Source of the DNA: an uncultured Cytophagaceae bacterium
Lineage (GTDB): Bacteria > Bacteroidota > Bacteroidia > Cytophagales > Spirosomataceae
Length of the DNA: 22,300 nt
NCBI GenBank assembly: GCA_938008575.1
Contig: CALLKB010000242.1
Span: 1 to 22,300 of the forward strand
Reading direction: 5' to 3'
This document shows, piece by piece, positions 15,100 to 22,300 of the stretch; positions within the stretch are counted from its first letter, which is position 1, and the number at the start of each line of letters is the position of its first letter. The translations under genes and the position numbers were made by a program. Under the pieces are notes generated by a model, which ran no database searches, had not been told where the DNA came from, and saw only the letters and a list, made by a program, of their open reading frames with translations.

Positions 15100-16692
15100 C
15101 TAATACCTATGAGGATTTTTACTAAAATCAAATAATAAAACGACCTTACCATTTGGCCTTTTTATTAATATCGAATCTTGATTATTTATTTCGATTTTTT
15201 GAAGATAGCTCGCATTTTCCGGCAAGTACAAATTAACTAATTGAGCATCAGCTGTATTATAAACTCGTATTAACGTATCATTTTGAGAAAATGCCACACG
15301 CTGTACTGATGGATAAATTACCGTATCACCCGGTTGATATAAATCGATAATTTTTGATGCAATCCGAGGATAAGGATTTGAAGCACGATTATTTGAAAAC
15401 GTATACTTCTGAGGAGAATCGCTATACAATGCCCTAAAAATTTCGACTTGGAAATACATTTGAATAAAGATATAGAGACTCGCTAAAACGCGAATCCAAA
15501 TTGTTTGATTGAACAAATGTTTTAAATATCCAACTGATACAAAAATTCCTAATGGCAATGCAAAACTAGCATATCGAATAAAAAAGCCTGTAGTTGTTCC
15601 CGCGTTTATCGCAGCAGCGATTAACACAATGATTGGTAAAAAAATTTGAATCAAGCAGAAAAGATAGAAATTGACCAATTGTTTTCCCTCAACATTCAAC
15701 CATCGATAAACACCATAGCTAAAAAGTAGTAGCGCAACACCACCGAAGCGATATCCTTTTTTCAGGTAAATATCATTTGTCCAAAGAAACTGATCACTCA
15801 CGATTGAGATGGTTCGCTTTGTCAAATTTCCCATTGTACTTGGTTCGATCCAACCAGCTATGGGGCCATTTTCTTTAATATATAGCAAATATTTAGCCGC
15901 TGCATCTGCTTGATAACCTAAAAAATGCTTCCCTGGCCCTATCAATATCCACAACAACATGGGTAAAGCAGCGATAATACCCCCAAAAAGCATTGTGAAA
16001 AATACTTTTTTTGTTGGGAAACGCATGCATAAATAAAGCCCTTGACCCACGAGTACAAGTGCAGTCAGATAGGTTGAAAACAATGCGCATGTGGAGGCAA
16101 TGATCCACCCTATTACGTATTTTCTGCGATTAGCTGGTCCATTTTGTTTCATCACGAGTACCCAGAAAAAATAGTTGGATAGCGTTGAGAAAAAAATAGA
16201 AGTCGTATAATTACGCGCCTGTTGGCTATATATTACAAAAAAGGGCTCGATTACAGCCAGTACTAAGACAAGCAATTGCCAGCGCGATTGGCCGGCAAAC
16301 ATTTTACGATACCAATAAAAAAGCAACCAAACGGTTAGCAGATTAAAAAAAACGGAGACTCCTCTAAACACGGCGTCAGAACGGCCAAATAGGTTGGCAA
16401 ATACTTTAAGCATCAAATCATGCACTAAACTATTTCCACTTACATCTCCCCGAGCATCTGCATCCAACCAAGCAGATATACCTCGGTCCGCCCAGAAATG
16501 ACTCGGGGTAAAAGTTTCCCCCTCCTTGAGCACATTGGACATCCCACTGATGTTAGTATTTGCAACGCCAATCAATACACTTTGTTTTTCATCACCAAAG
16601 AGACTAAATCGGTCGATACTATGCACCCGAATAAAACAGGCTAAAATCATTAACGCGGTAAAGGCAATGAAGATGTATAGTTTGTTCTGCAT
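15100..16692 (-). CDS. GT39-like (GT-C fold) membrane glycosyltransferase
   Basis: A 530-residue protein with a first membrane helix (YIFIAFTALMILACFIRV), then a loop holding the acidic pair of GT-C enzymes (SLFGDEKQSV, Asp34-Glu35). About ten more hydrophobic segments follow, and a soluble C-terminal domain of about 110 residues lies outside the membrane. GT39/ArnT-like enzymes move a sugar from a polyprenyl-phosphate donor onto a protein or lipid at the membrane's outer face. The donor and acceptor here cannot be told, and similarity outside the first loop is low. It starts about 20 nt after the nrdA terminator and leads a probable three-gene transcript. I see no good promoter directly in front of it, so some readthrough from nrdA is possible. 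Confidence 0.75.
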   Translation of the reverse strand: MQNKLYIFIAFTALMILACFIRVHSIDRFSLFGDEKQSVLIGVANTNISGMSNVLKEGETFTPSHFWADRGISAWLDADARGDVSGNSLVHDLMLKVFANLFGRSDAVFRGVSVFFNLLTVWLLFYWYRKMFAGQSRWQLLVLVLAVIEPFFVIYSQQARNYTTSIFFSTLSNYFFWVLVMKQNGPANRRKYVIGWIIASTCALFSTYLTALVLVGQGLYLCMRFPTKKVFFTMLFGGIIAALPMLLWILIGPGKHFLGYQADAAAKYLLYIKENGPIAGWIEPSTMGNLTKRTISIVSDQFLWTNDIYLKKGYRFGGVALLLFSYGVYRWLNVEGKQLVNFYLFCLIQIFLPIIVLIAAAINAGTTTGFFIRYASFALPLGIFVSVGYLKHLFNQTIWIRVLASLYIFIQMYFQVEIFRALYSDSPQKYTFSNNRASNPYPRIASKIIDLYQPGDTVIYPSVQRVAFSQNDTLIRVYNTADAQLVNLYLPENASYLQKIEINNQDSILIKRPNGKVVLLFDFSKNPHRY

Positions 16693-16713
16693 TATACCAA
16701 TTAGTTAAAATGA

Positions 16714-16745
16714 AAAATCACCTAATCCGGGAATTAGGTGATTTT
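16714..16745 (-). terminator. Strong intrinsic terminator after nrdA
   Basis: Perfect 13-bp stem: AAAATCACCTAAT (16714-16726) pairs with ATTAGGTGATTTT (16733-16745) around a 6-nt loop. On the minus strand it ends in a run of five T. It lies 22 nt after the nrdA stop and 21 nt before the glycosyltransferase start. A-T symmetry could also let it work from the other side. Confidence 0.88.
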
Positions 16746-16767
16746 AAAAAATGAATTTATCTCATTT

Positions 16768-19221
16768 TTATGATCCACAAGCCTCACATGCTTCTGGATT
16801 ATCCAAAGAACATGTCATGTCTGCACGATTTTGCGCATCATCTGTTTGGAATGAAGCTGCTGCAGCTGCTTGTGCTGCGTGTGCAGCATATTGCAATTCT
16901 GTTTCGTGCACATCATTCGATTGCTCGATTGCCACCTCAGCTTGTTTCTCGATCGTAAACTTAATCGCGTCTGCTGCAGCTTTCGTACGTAGATAATACA
17001 TACCAGTCTTCAAACCTAACTTCCAAGCGTGGAAGTGCATCGACGTTAATTTACCAAAGTTCACATCTTGAATGTGGATATTTAAACTTTGAGATTGACA
17101 AATGTAAGCACCACGATCTGCGGCCATTTCTAAGATGGTTTTTTGCTTAATCTCCCAAACAGTCTTGTAAAGATCTTTCAAGTTTTGTGGAATCTCTGGG
17201 ATGTTTTGAACCGATCCGTTGGCAGAGATCAACTTATTTTTCATTGTTTCATTCCACAAGTTCAATTTGATCAAGTCCTTCAACAAGTGCTTATTCACAA
17301 CAGCGAACTCGCCAGACAACACACGACGTGCGTAGATATTTGATGTATATGGCTCAAAACATTCGTTATTACCCAAAATTTGACTTGTAGAAGCCGTCGG
17401 CATTGGTGCAACTAACAAGGAGTTACGTACACCGTGCTCCACAACTTGTTGGCGTAATTTCTCCCAATCCCAGTTTCCTGAAGATGGAGTTACATTCCAC
17501 ATATCAAATTGGAAAATACCTTTCGAGATTGGTGAACCTTCCCATGTTGAGTAAGGACCTTCTACCTTCGCAAGCTCCATCGAAGCTTCCATCGCAGCGA
17601 AATAAATCGTCTCAAAAATATCTTTGTTCAATTGTTGTGCTTCAGCCGATTCGAAAGGCATACGCAACATAATGAACACATCCGCTAAACCTTGAACTCC
17701 TAAGCCGATAGGACGGTGACGTAAGTTTGAATTACGTGCTTCAGGAACTGGGTAGTAGTTAACATCAATAATCTTGTTCAAGTTGACCGTTGCAGCTTTC
17801 GTTACTTCATACAATTTCGCGTAATCAAACTCAGACACCCCTTGCTCGTTCGTACGAACATACTTAGGCAAGGCCAAAGAAGCAAGATTACACACAGCTA
17901 CCTCATCTTTCGATGTATATTCCATAATTTCAGTACACAAGTTCGAAGACTTGATTGTACCTAAATTTTTCTGGTTCGACTTATTGTTTGCATGGTCTTT
18001 GTACAACATGTAAGGTGTACCTGTTTCCGTTTGCGACTCTAATACTTTAAACCAAAGCTCTTGCGCCTTCACAGTAGCACGTGCTTTGCCTTCTAATTCG
18101 TATTTGTGATACAATGCCTCAAATTCCTCACCGTAAGCATCAGAAAGACCTGGACACTCATGTGGACAGAACAATGACCACTCTTCATTGCTTTCTACAC
18201 GCTTCATGAACAAATCTGGAATCCACAAGGCATAGAATAAGTCACGCGCACGCATCTCCTCTTTTCCGTGGTTTTTCTTCAATTCCAAGAAATCGAACAC
18301 ATCTGCATGCCAAGGCTCTAAATAAATCGCAAACGATCCTTTACGCTTTCCACCCCCTTGATCCACATAACGAGCTGTATCGTTGAATACACGCAACATA
18401 GGAATAATACCATTCGATGTACCATTCGTCCCTTTGATATATGAACCCGTTGCACGCACGTTATGAATGCTCAATCCAATACCTCCTGCCGACTGTGAAA
18501 TCTTAGCCGTTTGCTTCAAGGTATCATAGATTCCTTCAATCGAATCATCTTGCATCGCTAACAAGAAACAAGAAGACATTTGAGGCTTCGGTGTACCTGC
18601 ATTAAACAAGGTTGGCGTTGCATGTGTAAACCAACGCTCCGACAACAAATTATACGTATGAATTGCAGCTGCGATGTCAGCTCCGTGAATACCTACAGCC
18701 ACACGCATCAACATGTGTTGTGGGCGCTCCGCGATCGCTCCATCCAACTTCAATAAATAAGACTTCTCTAATGTTTTGAAACCGAAGTAATCATAACCGA
18801 AATCCCGGTCATAGATAATCGCTTCATCTAACTCGACTGCATTCTTCTTAATGATGTCAAAAACCTCCTTAGAAAGCAATGCCGCATTTTGACCCGTCTT
18901 CGGATCAATGTATGTGTAAAGGCGCTTCATTGTTGCAGAAAACGACTTTAACGTGTTTTTGTGGAGGTTTGAGATGGCGATACGCGCAGCTAGTGTTGCG
19001 TAATCTGGGTGCTTTGTTGTCAAAGAAGCCGCAGTTTCCGCTGCTAAATTATCCAATTCAGTCGTCTTAACCCCATCATATAAACCCGAAATAACCTTTC
19101 TTGCCACCTCTAAAGGTTGAACAAAAAATGGATCCAAGCTGTAACACAACTTCTCTATACGAGCTGTGATTTTGTCAAATTTGACAGATTCGCGACGACC
19201 GTCTCTTTTAATTACGTACAT
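16768..19221 (-). CDS. nrdA: Class I ribonucleoside-diphosphate reductase, alpha (large) subunit
   Basis: 817 residues. It reduces ribonucleoside diphosphates to deoxyribonucleotides using a radical supplied by the beta subunit NrdB. An ATP-cone occupies residues 1-95 ([18 protein letters not shown]), implying allosteric control by ATP/dATP. Catalytic residues are visible: Cys218 in SSCFLL, the NLCTE motif (Asn427, Cys429, Glu431), its redox partner Cys444, the radical-transfer pair Tyr742-Tyr743 in YYLRT, and the C-terminal CEAC (Cys812, Cys815) reduced by thioredoxin. Between core and tail is a linker with an alanine-rich stretch near 779-789. No nrdB lies in the window, although it is often a neighbour. 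The gene has its own terminator and a long leader (see 19222-19410), so it is probably monocistronic with possible readthrough. Confidence 0.97.
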   Translation of the reverse strand: MYVIKRDGRRESVKFDKITARIEKLCYSLDPFFVQPLEVARKVISGLYDGVKTTELDNLAAETAASLTTKHPDYATLAARIAISNLHKNTLKSFSATMKRLYTYIDPKTGQNAALLSKEVFDIIKKNAVELDEAIIYDRDFGYDYFGFKTLEKSYLLKLDGAIAERPQHMLMRVAVGIHGADIAAAIHTYNLLSERWFTHATPTLFNAGTPKPQMSSCFLLAMQDDSIEGIYDTLKQTAKISQSAGGIGLSIHNVRATGSYIKGTNGTSNGIIPMLRVFNDTARYVDQGGGKRKGSFAIYLEPWHADVFDFLELKKNHGKEEMRARDLFYALWIPDLFMKRVESNEEWSLFCPHECPGLSDAYGEEFEALYHKYELEGKARATVKAQELWFKVLESQTETGTPYMLYKDHANNKSNQKNLGTIKSSNLCTEIMEYTSKDEVAVCNLASLALPKYVRTNEQGVSEFDYAKLYEVTKAATVNLNKIIDVNYYPVPEARNSNLRHRPIGLGVQGLADVFIMLRMPFESAEAQQLNKDIFETIYFAAMEASMELAKVEGPYSTWEGSPISKGIFQFDMWNVTPSSGNWDWEKLRQQVVEHGVRNSLLVAPMPTASTSQILGNNECFEPYTSNIYARRVLSGEFAVVNKHLLKDLIKLNLWNETMKNKLISANGSVQNIPEIPQNLKDLYKTVWEIKQKTILEMAADRGAYICQSQSLNIHIQDVNFGKLTSMHFHAWKLGLKTGMYYLRTKAAADAIKFTIEKQAEVAIEQSNDVHETELQYAAHAAQAAAAASFQTDDAQNRADMTCSLDNPEACEACGS

Positions 19222-19412
19222 GTGTTTCTATAAAATATAAATTAGAATAATCAATTTGTTACAAGCTAAACTAAACACAATAATAAGCCACCTAAGAATT
19301 TGCTTTTTCTTAATTTTATCAGACCCTTTTATGGCTAAAATTAGTCTGTTGGCGGTTTTGTTTTATTGCTTTTCGTAAGCTGAAAATTGAAGCACTTTCA
19401 GCGGCTTGGGCA
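19222..19412 (-). ncRNA. Possible structured 5' leader of nrdA
   Basis: From the predicted start site near 19410 the transcript has about 190 nt before the nrdA ATG. Elements on the minus-strand RNA: a 9-bp hairpin (19379-19387 with 19394-19402, one G-U pair, loop GCUUCA); a hairpin with CAGAC/GUCUG (19344-19348 with 19320-19324) plus an inner UUUUA/UAAAA; a 6-bp hairpin UAAGAA/UUCUUA (19307-19312 with 19293-19298); and a long-range helix AAGCC/GGCUU (19403-19407 with 19285-19289) enclosing the others. GGUGG at 19288-19292 could instead pair with CCGCC at 19351-19355. I recognise no known riboswitch family; in particular no cobalamin core is visible. The structure was found by eye, so chance pairing in AT-rich DNA remains possible. 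Confidence 0.4.
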
Positions 19413-19417
19413 CTATG

Positions 19418-19449
19418 TAAAATTAGAAAAAAATGAGAGGCCATGCAAA
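19418..19449 (-). promoter_or_regulatory. Candidate nrdA promoter
   Basis: TTTG (19446-19449 on the minus strand), a 20-nt spacer and TAATTTTA (19418-19425) match TTTG/TAnnTTTG except for the last base. It places the transcript start just at the edge of the predicted leader structure. A closer TATTATTG at 19278-19285 has no -33 partner. Confidence 0.5.
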
Positions 19450-19498
19450 CATTTTTCTAAGCTAAAAAGGATGAAAATAAATGCATATTTAAAATACA

Positions 19499-19531
19499 CT
19501 ATGACATAGCGCCATAGGAAAATCCAATGGC
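19499..19531. repeat. Two adjacent inverted repeats upstream of nrdA and rpmE2
   Basis: CTATGACATAG (19499-19509) is a perfect 5-1-5 palindrome. Right after it, 19511-19531 (GCCATAGGA, AAA, TCCAATGGC) forms an imperfect palindrome with one mismatch and a 3-nt centre. They lie about 50 bp upstream of the candidate nrdA -33 element and about 95 bp upstream of the rpmE2 promoter. They could be protein binding sites or a hairpin. They do not clearly match the NrdR box. Confidence 0.4.
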
Positions 19532-19560
19532 AGTATCTCTCTTAGAAAAGTACCATAAAA

Positions 19561-19568
19561 TATTTTTG
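19561..19568 (+). promoter_or_regulatory. Isolated -7-like element in the nrdA-rpmE2 gap
   Basis: TATTTTTG matches TAnnTTTG on the plus strand but has no TTTG at the right distance upstream. It could give a second, longer rpmE2 transcript. I see no ORF between it and rpmE2. Confidence 0.25.
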
Positions 19569-19625
19569 AAAAAAATTTCGAGGCATCAAGGCTTTGATTT
19601 TATTGAAAATTATATACGCGCATGA

Positions 19626-19656
19626 TTTGTATTTATGTAGATAATAATTAATTTTG
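19626..19656 (+). promoter_or_regulatory. Promoter of rpmE2
   Basis: TTTG (19626-19629), a 19-nt spacer and TAATTTTG (19649-19656) match the Bacteroidota consensus exactly. The start of transcription should be near 19663, giving a 5' leader of about 78 nt. Confidence 0.78.
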
Positions 19657-19662
19657 CAACCC

Positions 19663-19740
19663 GAATAAACGAAGTCCATTCCCAGGGATTTTCCATTAAT
19701 TTAAAAACAGACGGCAGGGAATCGTCATTATACAAACACA
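19663..19740 (+). other. rpmE2 5' leader with possible hairpin
   Basis: Within the 78-nt leader, ATTCCC (19678-19683) can pair with GGGAAT (19717-19722), closing a large A/T-rich loop and leaving 18 nt before the ATG. Ribosomal-protein leaders often bind their own product, and L31 leaders are known in other phyla. Whether this is one is a guess. Confidence 0.3.
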
Positions 19741-19983
19741 ATGAAAAAAGATATCCATCCAGAATACAAAGAAGTAGTATTTCACGATTTATCAGCTGAT
19801 TACAAATTCTTAACTCGTTCTTGCGTTCAAACAACTGAAACAACTGAATTCGAAGGAGCAACTTACCCAGTTTACAAACTTGAGGTTTCTTCTCAATCAC
19901 ACCCTTTTTACACAGGTAAAAATGTATTGTTAGATACAACAGGTCGTGTTGACAAATTCAACAAGCGTTACGCGAAGAACTAG
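19741..19983 (+). CDS. rpmE2: 50S ribosomal protein L31 type B
   Basis: 80 residues, typical of type B L31. It starts [20 protein letters not shown] and ends [20 protein letters not shown] plus KN, with the family's SHPFYTGK motif. L31 binds the large subunit near the bridge to the small subunit. Zinc-binding type A proteins carry a four-cysteine set; this one has a single Cys (near residue 29), so it is the zinc-independent form. Since such genes are often paralogs induced by zinc lack, note that here it has a strong ordinary promoter and no clear Zur-like site, suggesting it is the main L31. A strong terminator follows 19 nt after the stop. Confidence 0.97.
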   Translation: MKKDIHPEYKEVVFHDLSADYKFLTRSCVQTTETTEFEGATYPVYKLEVSSQSHPFYTGKNVLLDTTGRVDKFNKRYAKN

Positions 19984-20002
19984 TATTCTTTACAGTATAC
20001 AA

Positions 20003-20038
20003 AAAAAGCCTCCACATGTCTTCATGTTGAGGCTTTTT
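20003..20038 (+). terminator. Strong intrinsic terminator after rpmE2
   Basis: AAAAAGCCTC (20003-20012) pairs with GAGGCTTTTT (20029-20038), and after one mismatched pair ACATG pairs with CATGT around a TCTT loop, ending in T5. The next gene starts 15 nt downstream, so that operon must use readthrough or a promoter I do not see. Confidence 0.9.
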
Positions 20039-20053
20039 CCGTTTATTTGCAAG

Positions 20054-21166
20054 ATGTGGAAGACAAGCCAACTCCTTGATGATGTACAAATAAGCATACA
20101 AATGCGTCCGCTGACTTATACAAGAAAGTTAAGCGAGCTATGGGTAGGACTTAGTACGATCGAAGCCAAATGGAAATCTTTTGAAAATACCCTTTCGTCA
20201 GATACCTATATACTAGGTTCTGTATTGCCGGGCGAAGATCTCATCCAACAAATCCTTCAATTACCCTCGGACTCAGCCCTATATTGGGAAAGTCAATGGA
20301 TCGCTTTTCGAGCTTCGAGTCCACAAAGCGAACATAAACAACTTATATACCTCAAGGACCGACCCGCATTCATTCAATTCCCGGAAGATTTGCTCGAAAA
20401 CAATAGTCAAGCATTAGTCAACGAAATCAAACCGAACATATTTGACCTTAACAATTTTGCTGAACGCGGCAATACATGTATCAATTCCAAAAACTGCTAC
20501 ATTGACCCTAGCGCATCCATTACCGGATCAATATTAGATGCCAGCCAAGGACCTATCTACATCGGAAAAAACGTAACATTACAAATAGGAACCTACATCC
20601 AAGGACCGGCAGCCATCTTGCAGGATAGCATGACAAATCTAGGTGCTAAAATTCGACCCTTTACAACCATCGGCCTAGGCTGCAAAGTAGGCGGTGAAAT
20701 CAGTGCAAGTATCTTTTTCCCTTACAGTAATAAATCACACGAAGGTTTTATCGGCAATTCTGTCATCGGCTCATTCTGTAACTTAGGCGCATTGACTACC
20801 TGTTCTAATGTGCGCAATGATTTAAAATCAGTTCATCTTTACAATTACGCCACAAACAACCAACGCGACACGGGACGAAAATCCTTTGGCATACTGCTCG
20901 GTGATTACGTAACAACAGGCATTCATACCAAATTTAACACCGGAACGGTCGTAGGAAACCATTGCAACATCAGTGGCACGCAATTTTTACCCAAATTCAT
21001 CCCTTCCTTAACCTGGGGCGAGTATCCAAACTTTACACCCTACCGGACGGATCGTGCAGCAGAAAATGCCACGGCATGGATTCATGCCAAAAAACAAGAA
21101 ATCCCTGAAAATCTGCACAGCAGCATCGAACAAATTTGGAAAGAGGAAGCAAATGCCCGAAATTAG
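20054..21166 (+). CDS. Alternate bacterial GlmU-like sugar nucleotidyltransferase / acyltransferase
   Basis: I chose the ATG at 20054, after the rpmE2 terminator; the frame is open back to 19946 inside rpmE2, but the family begins close to the LLDD motif (here residues 7-10). The 370-residue protein shows the signature MRPLTYTRKLSELWVGLSTI (17-36), matching the N-terminus of the Bacteroidota 'GlmU family' proteins. It lacks the GxGTRM loop of ordinary GlmU. Residues 148-310 are a left-handed beta-helix of hexapeptide repeats (IDPSASITGSILD, IYIGKNVTLQIGTYI, GNHCNISGTQFLP), as in acetyltransferases. The family is thought to make UDP-N-acetylglucosamine where normal GlmU is absent; the exact reaction is not proven here. 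holB starts 25 nt downstream, probably in the same operon. Confidence 0.85.
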   Translation: MWKTSQLLDDVQISIQMRPLTYTRKLSELWVGLSTIEAKWKSFENTLSSDTYILGSVLPGEDLIQQILQLPSDSALYWESQWIAFRASSPQSEHKQLIYLKDRPAFIQFPEDLLENNSQALVNEIKPNIFDLNNFAERGNTCINSKNCYIDPSASITGSILDASQGPIYIGKNVTLQIGTYIQGPAAILQDSMTNLGAKIRPFTTIGLGCKVGGEISASIFFPYSNKSHEGFIGNSVIGSFCNLGALTTCSNVRNDLKSVHLYNYATNNQRDTGRKSFGILLGDYVTTGIHTKFNTGTVVGNHCNISGTQFLPKFIPSLTWGEYPNFTPYRTDRAAENATAWIHAKKQEIPENLHSSIEQIWKEEANARN

Positions 21167-21191
21167 CTTTTTCATTTTTTAGGGAAACCGC

Positions 21192-22300
21192 ATGCGCTTT
21201 CAAGACATCCCCGGATTACAACAAACCAAGAAACAATTGAGCCAATCTGTTCTCAACGAACACATTGCCCATGCCCAATTATTTCATGGTCCTATGGGTG
21301 GTGCTCAATTAGCCATGGCAATGGCATTTACGTCCTTTTTATTCTGTACAAACCGACAAGGCGAGGATTCTTGTGGAACTTGCCCAAGTTGTCAAAAAGT
21401 ACATAAAGGAATTCATCCAGACATTGTTTACCTATTCCCTAGTGTTACAACTAAAAAGATCAAAGAGGCAGAATCCGATGTCTTCCTACCTGAATGGCGT
21501 AATTTTATCACAGGAGGTCTCTTTCGCGTATTACCCGAATGGCTAGCAGCCATGGGCGCCGAAGGAAACAAACAAGGCAATATTCCGGTCGAAGAAACCC
21601 GAAAACTCTTAGGCAAAATAAGCCTTAAACCTTTCGAGGCTCCTTTCAAAGTGGTCATTATTTGGAACCCTGAATCGCTGAATTTGTCTTCCGGAAACGC
21701 TCTACTTAAAACTTTAGAGGAGCCACCCAGTGACACCCTATTTTTATTAGTTTGTTCGGATGCCCAAAAGCTGTTGACTACTATCTTATCTAGAACGCAA
21801 CGCATTGCGATTCAGGCTGTCGACGAAGCATCTCTGGCTGAATTTTTAGTCAAAGAAACGGGAACGAACCTCGAAAATGCCCAAAACTTAGCGATCAGCT
21901 GCGAAGGAAATATCGCCTGGGCATTGGACAAGGCAAAGTCGGAGAATTTAAGCACTTCTACCTGGTTTGCCGACTGGATGCGTGCCGTTTATCAAAAGAA
22001 TTTAAGTAAGTTAGTTGGCCTCGCCGACCAATTCGATGGCCTCGCAAAAGAGGACCAAAAAAGCTTATTGGAATACGCATTGCACATTTTCAGACAATGT
22101 TTATATCAAATTTCGGAAGCCCCAACGTTAATTAAAGCATTGGAAAAAGAGAAGGCTTTTATCGCCAATTTTTCCAAAACGTTGAACCGTCAATCCATTG
22201 AAAAAATAAGCGAAAAAGTATCCACAGCACATTATCATTTAGAAAGAAATGGTCGGGCAAAAATGATCCATTTGGATTTATCTTTACAAATAATTCGAAT
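21192..22300 (+). CDS. holB: DNA polymerase III subunit delta', 3' end beyond the window
   Basis: Translated by eye from the ATG at 21192; the frame is open for 369 codons to the right edge. Delta' is the stator of the clamp loader that opens and places the sliding clamp during replication. Residue 1 onward reads MRFQDIPGLQQTKKQLSQSV, then AHAQLFHGPMGGAQLAMAMA, a P-loop region lacking the lysine and Ser/Thr needed for ATP, as is usual for delta'. A zinc module follows (Cys52, Cys61, Cys64, Cys67). LLKTLEEPPSDTLFLLVCSD (171-190) is the Walker B-like part, and LTTILSRTQ holds the SRC motif with Thr in place of Cys. The region after 210 is the helical C-terminal domain. It follows the GlmU-like gene by 25 nt. 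Confidence 0.9.
   Translation, partial: MRFQDIPGLQQTKKQLSQSVLNEHIAHAQLFHGPMGGAQLAMAMAFTSFLFCTNRQGEDSCGTCPSCQKVHKGIHPDIVYLFPSVTTKKIKEAESDVFLPEWRNFITGGLFRVLPEWLAAMGAEGNKQGNIPVEETRKLLGKISLKPFEAPFKVVIIWNPESLNLSSGNALLKTLEEPPSDTLFLLVCSDAQKLLTTILSRTQRIAIQAVDEASLAEFLVKETGTNLENAQNLAISCEGNIAWALDKAKSENLSTSTWFADWMRAVYQKNLSKLVGLADQFDGLAKEDQKSLLEYALHIFRQCLYQISEAPTLIKALEKEKAFIANFSKTLNRQSIEKISEKVSTAHYHLERNGRAKMIHLDLSLQIIR

Noticed and set aside
19222..19410. Cobalamin riboswitch ahead of nrdA
   Set aside because: I looked for the GCCACTG-type B12 box and the conserved core and found neither.
19496..19511. NrdR box
   Set aside because: ACACTATGACATAGCG resembles only one half of the consensus, and no second box lies at the expected spacing.
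19946..20053. Longer start of the GlmU-like gene inside rpmE2
   Set aside because: It would overlap the L31 gene and cross a strong terminator; the family N-terminus aligns with the ATG at 20054.
1..22300. CRISPR array, tRNA, rRNA, insertion sequence or prophage
   Set aside because: No regular spaced repeats, cloverleaf, transposase or phage gene was seen on reading the window.

Overview
The window looks like an ordinary chromosomal segment of a Bacteroidota bacterium, most likely Cytophagales; any genus name would be a guess. The grounds are Bacteroidota-type promoters (TTTG, about 19 nt, TAnnTTTG), few Shine-Dalgarno sequences, a TonB-dependent receptor paired with a DUF4249 lipoprotein, a PorT-like type IX secretion protein, menaquinone synthesis, a NagB-LmbE fusion deaminase, the 'alternate' bacterial GlmU-like protein and a PadR-PspC pair. 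I see no tRNA, rRNA, insertion sequence, prophage or CRISPR array.

Layout. (1) 1-2300, minus strand: a PspC membrane protein with two PspC domains, cut by the left edge, behind its PadR-type repressor. A 27-bp near-perfect palindrome covers the PadR promoter. (2) 2343-4489, plus strand: a membrane histidine kinase without a response regulator, overlapping an AEC-family transporter by 4 bp. (3) 4566-5971, plus strand: menG and a PorT-like outer-membrane protein. (4) 5973-9255, minus strand: a TonB-dependent receptor followed by a DUF4249 lipoprotein. (5) 9421-11543, plus strand: a small XRE regulator and the NagB-LmbE fusion. (6) 11540-16692, minus strand: a GT39-like membrane glycosyltransferase, a YhhN-family membrane protein and a large FAD/Fe-S dehydrogenase. 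(7) 16768-19221, minus strand: class I ribonucleotide reductase alpha subunit nrdA with a strong terminator. (8) 19222-19740: a 519-bp AT-rich gap with divergent promoters, palindromes and a probably structured nrdA leader. (9) 19741-22300, plus strand: rpmE2 (L31 type B) with a strong terminator, then the alternate GlmU-like protein and holB, cut by the right edge.

Most genes are core: replication (nrdA, holB), translation (L31), respiration (menG, the FAD/Fe-S enzyme), amino-sugar metabolism (NagB-LmbE, GlmU-like) and the envelope (PspC, PorT, TonB receptor, glycosyltransferase). No new defence or mobile system is visible. The most promising undescribed signal is regulatory: the roughly 190-nt nrdA 5' leader can form several hairpins, a long-range closing helix and a competing alternative helix. 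Next come the PadR palindrome and the orphan kinase-transporter pair.
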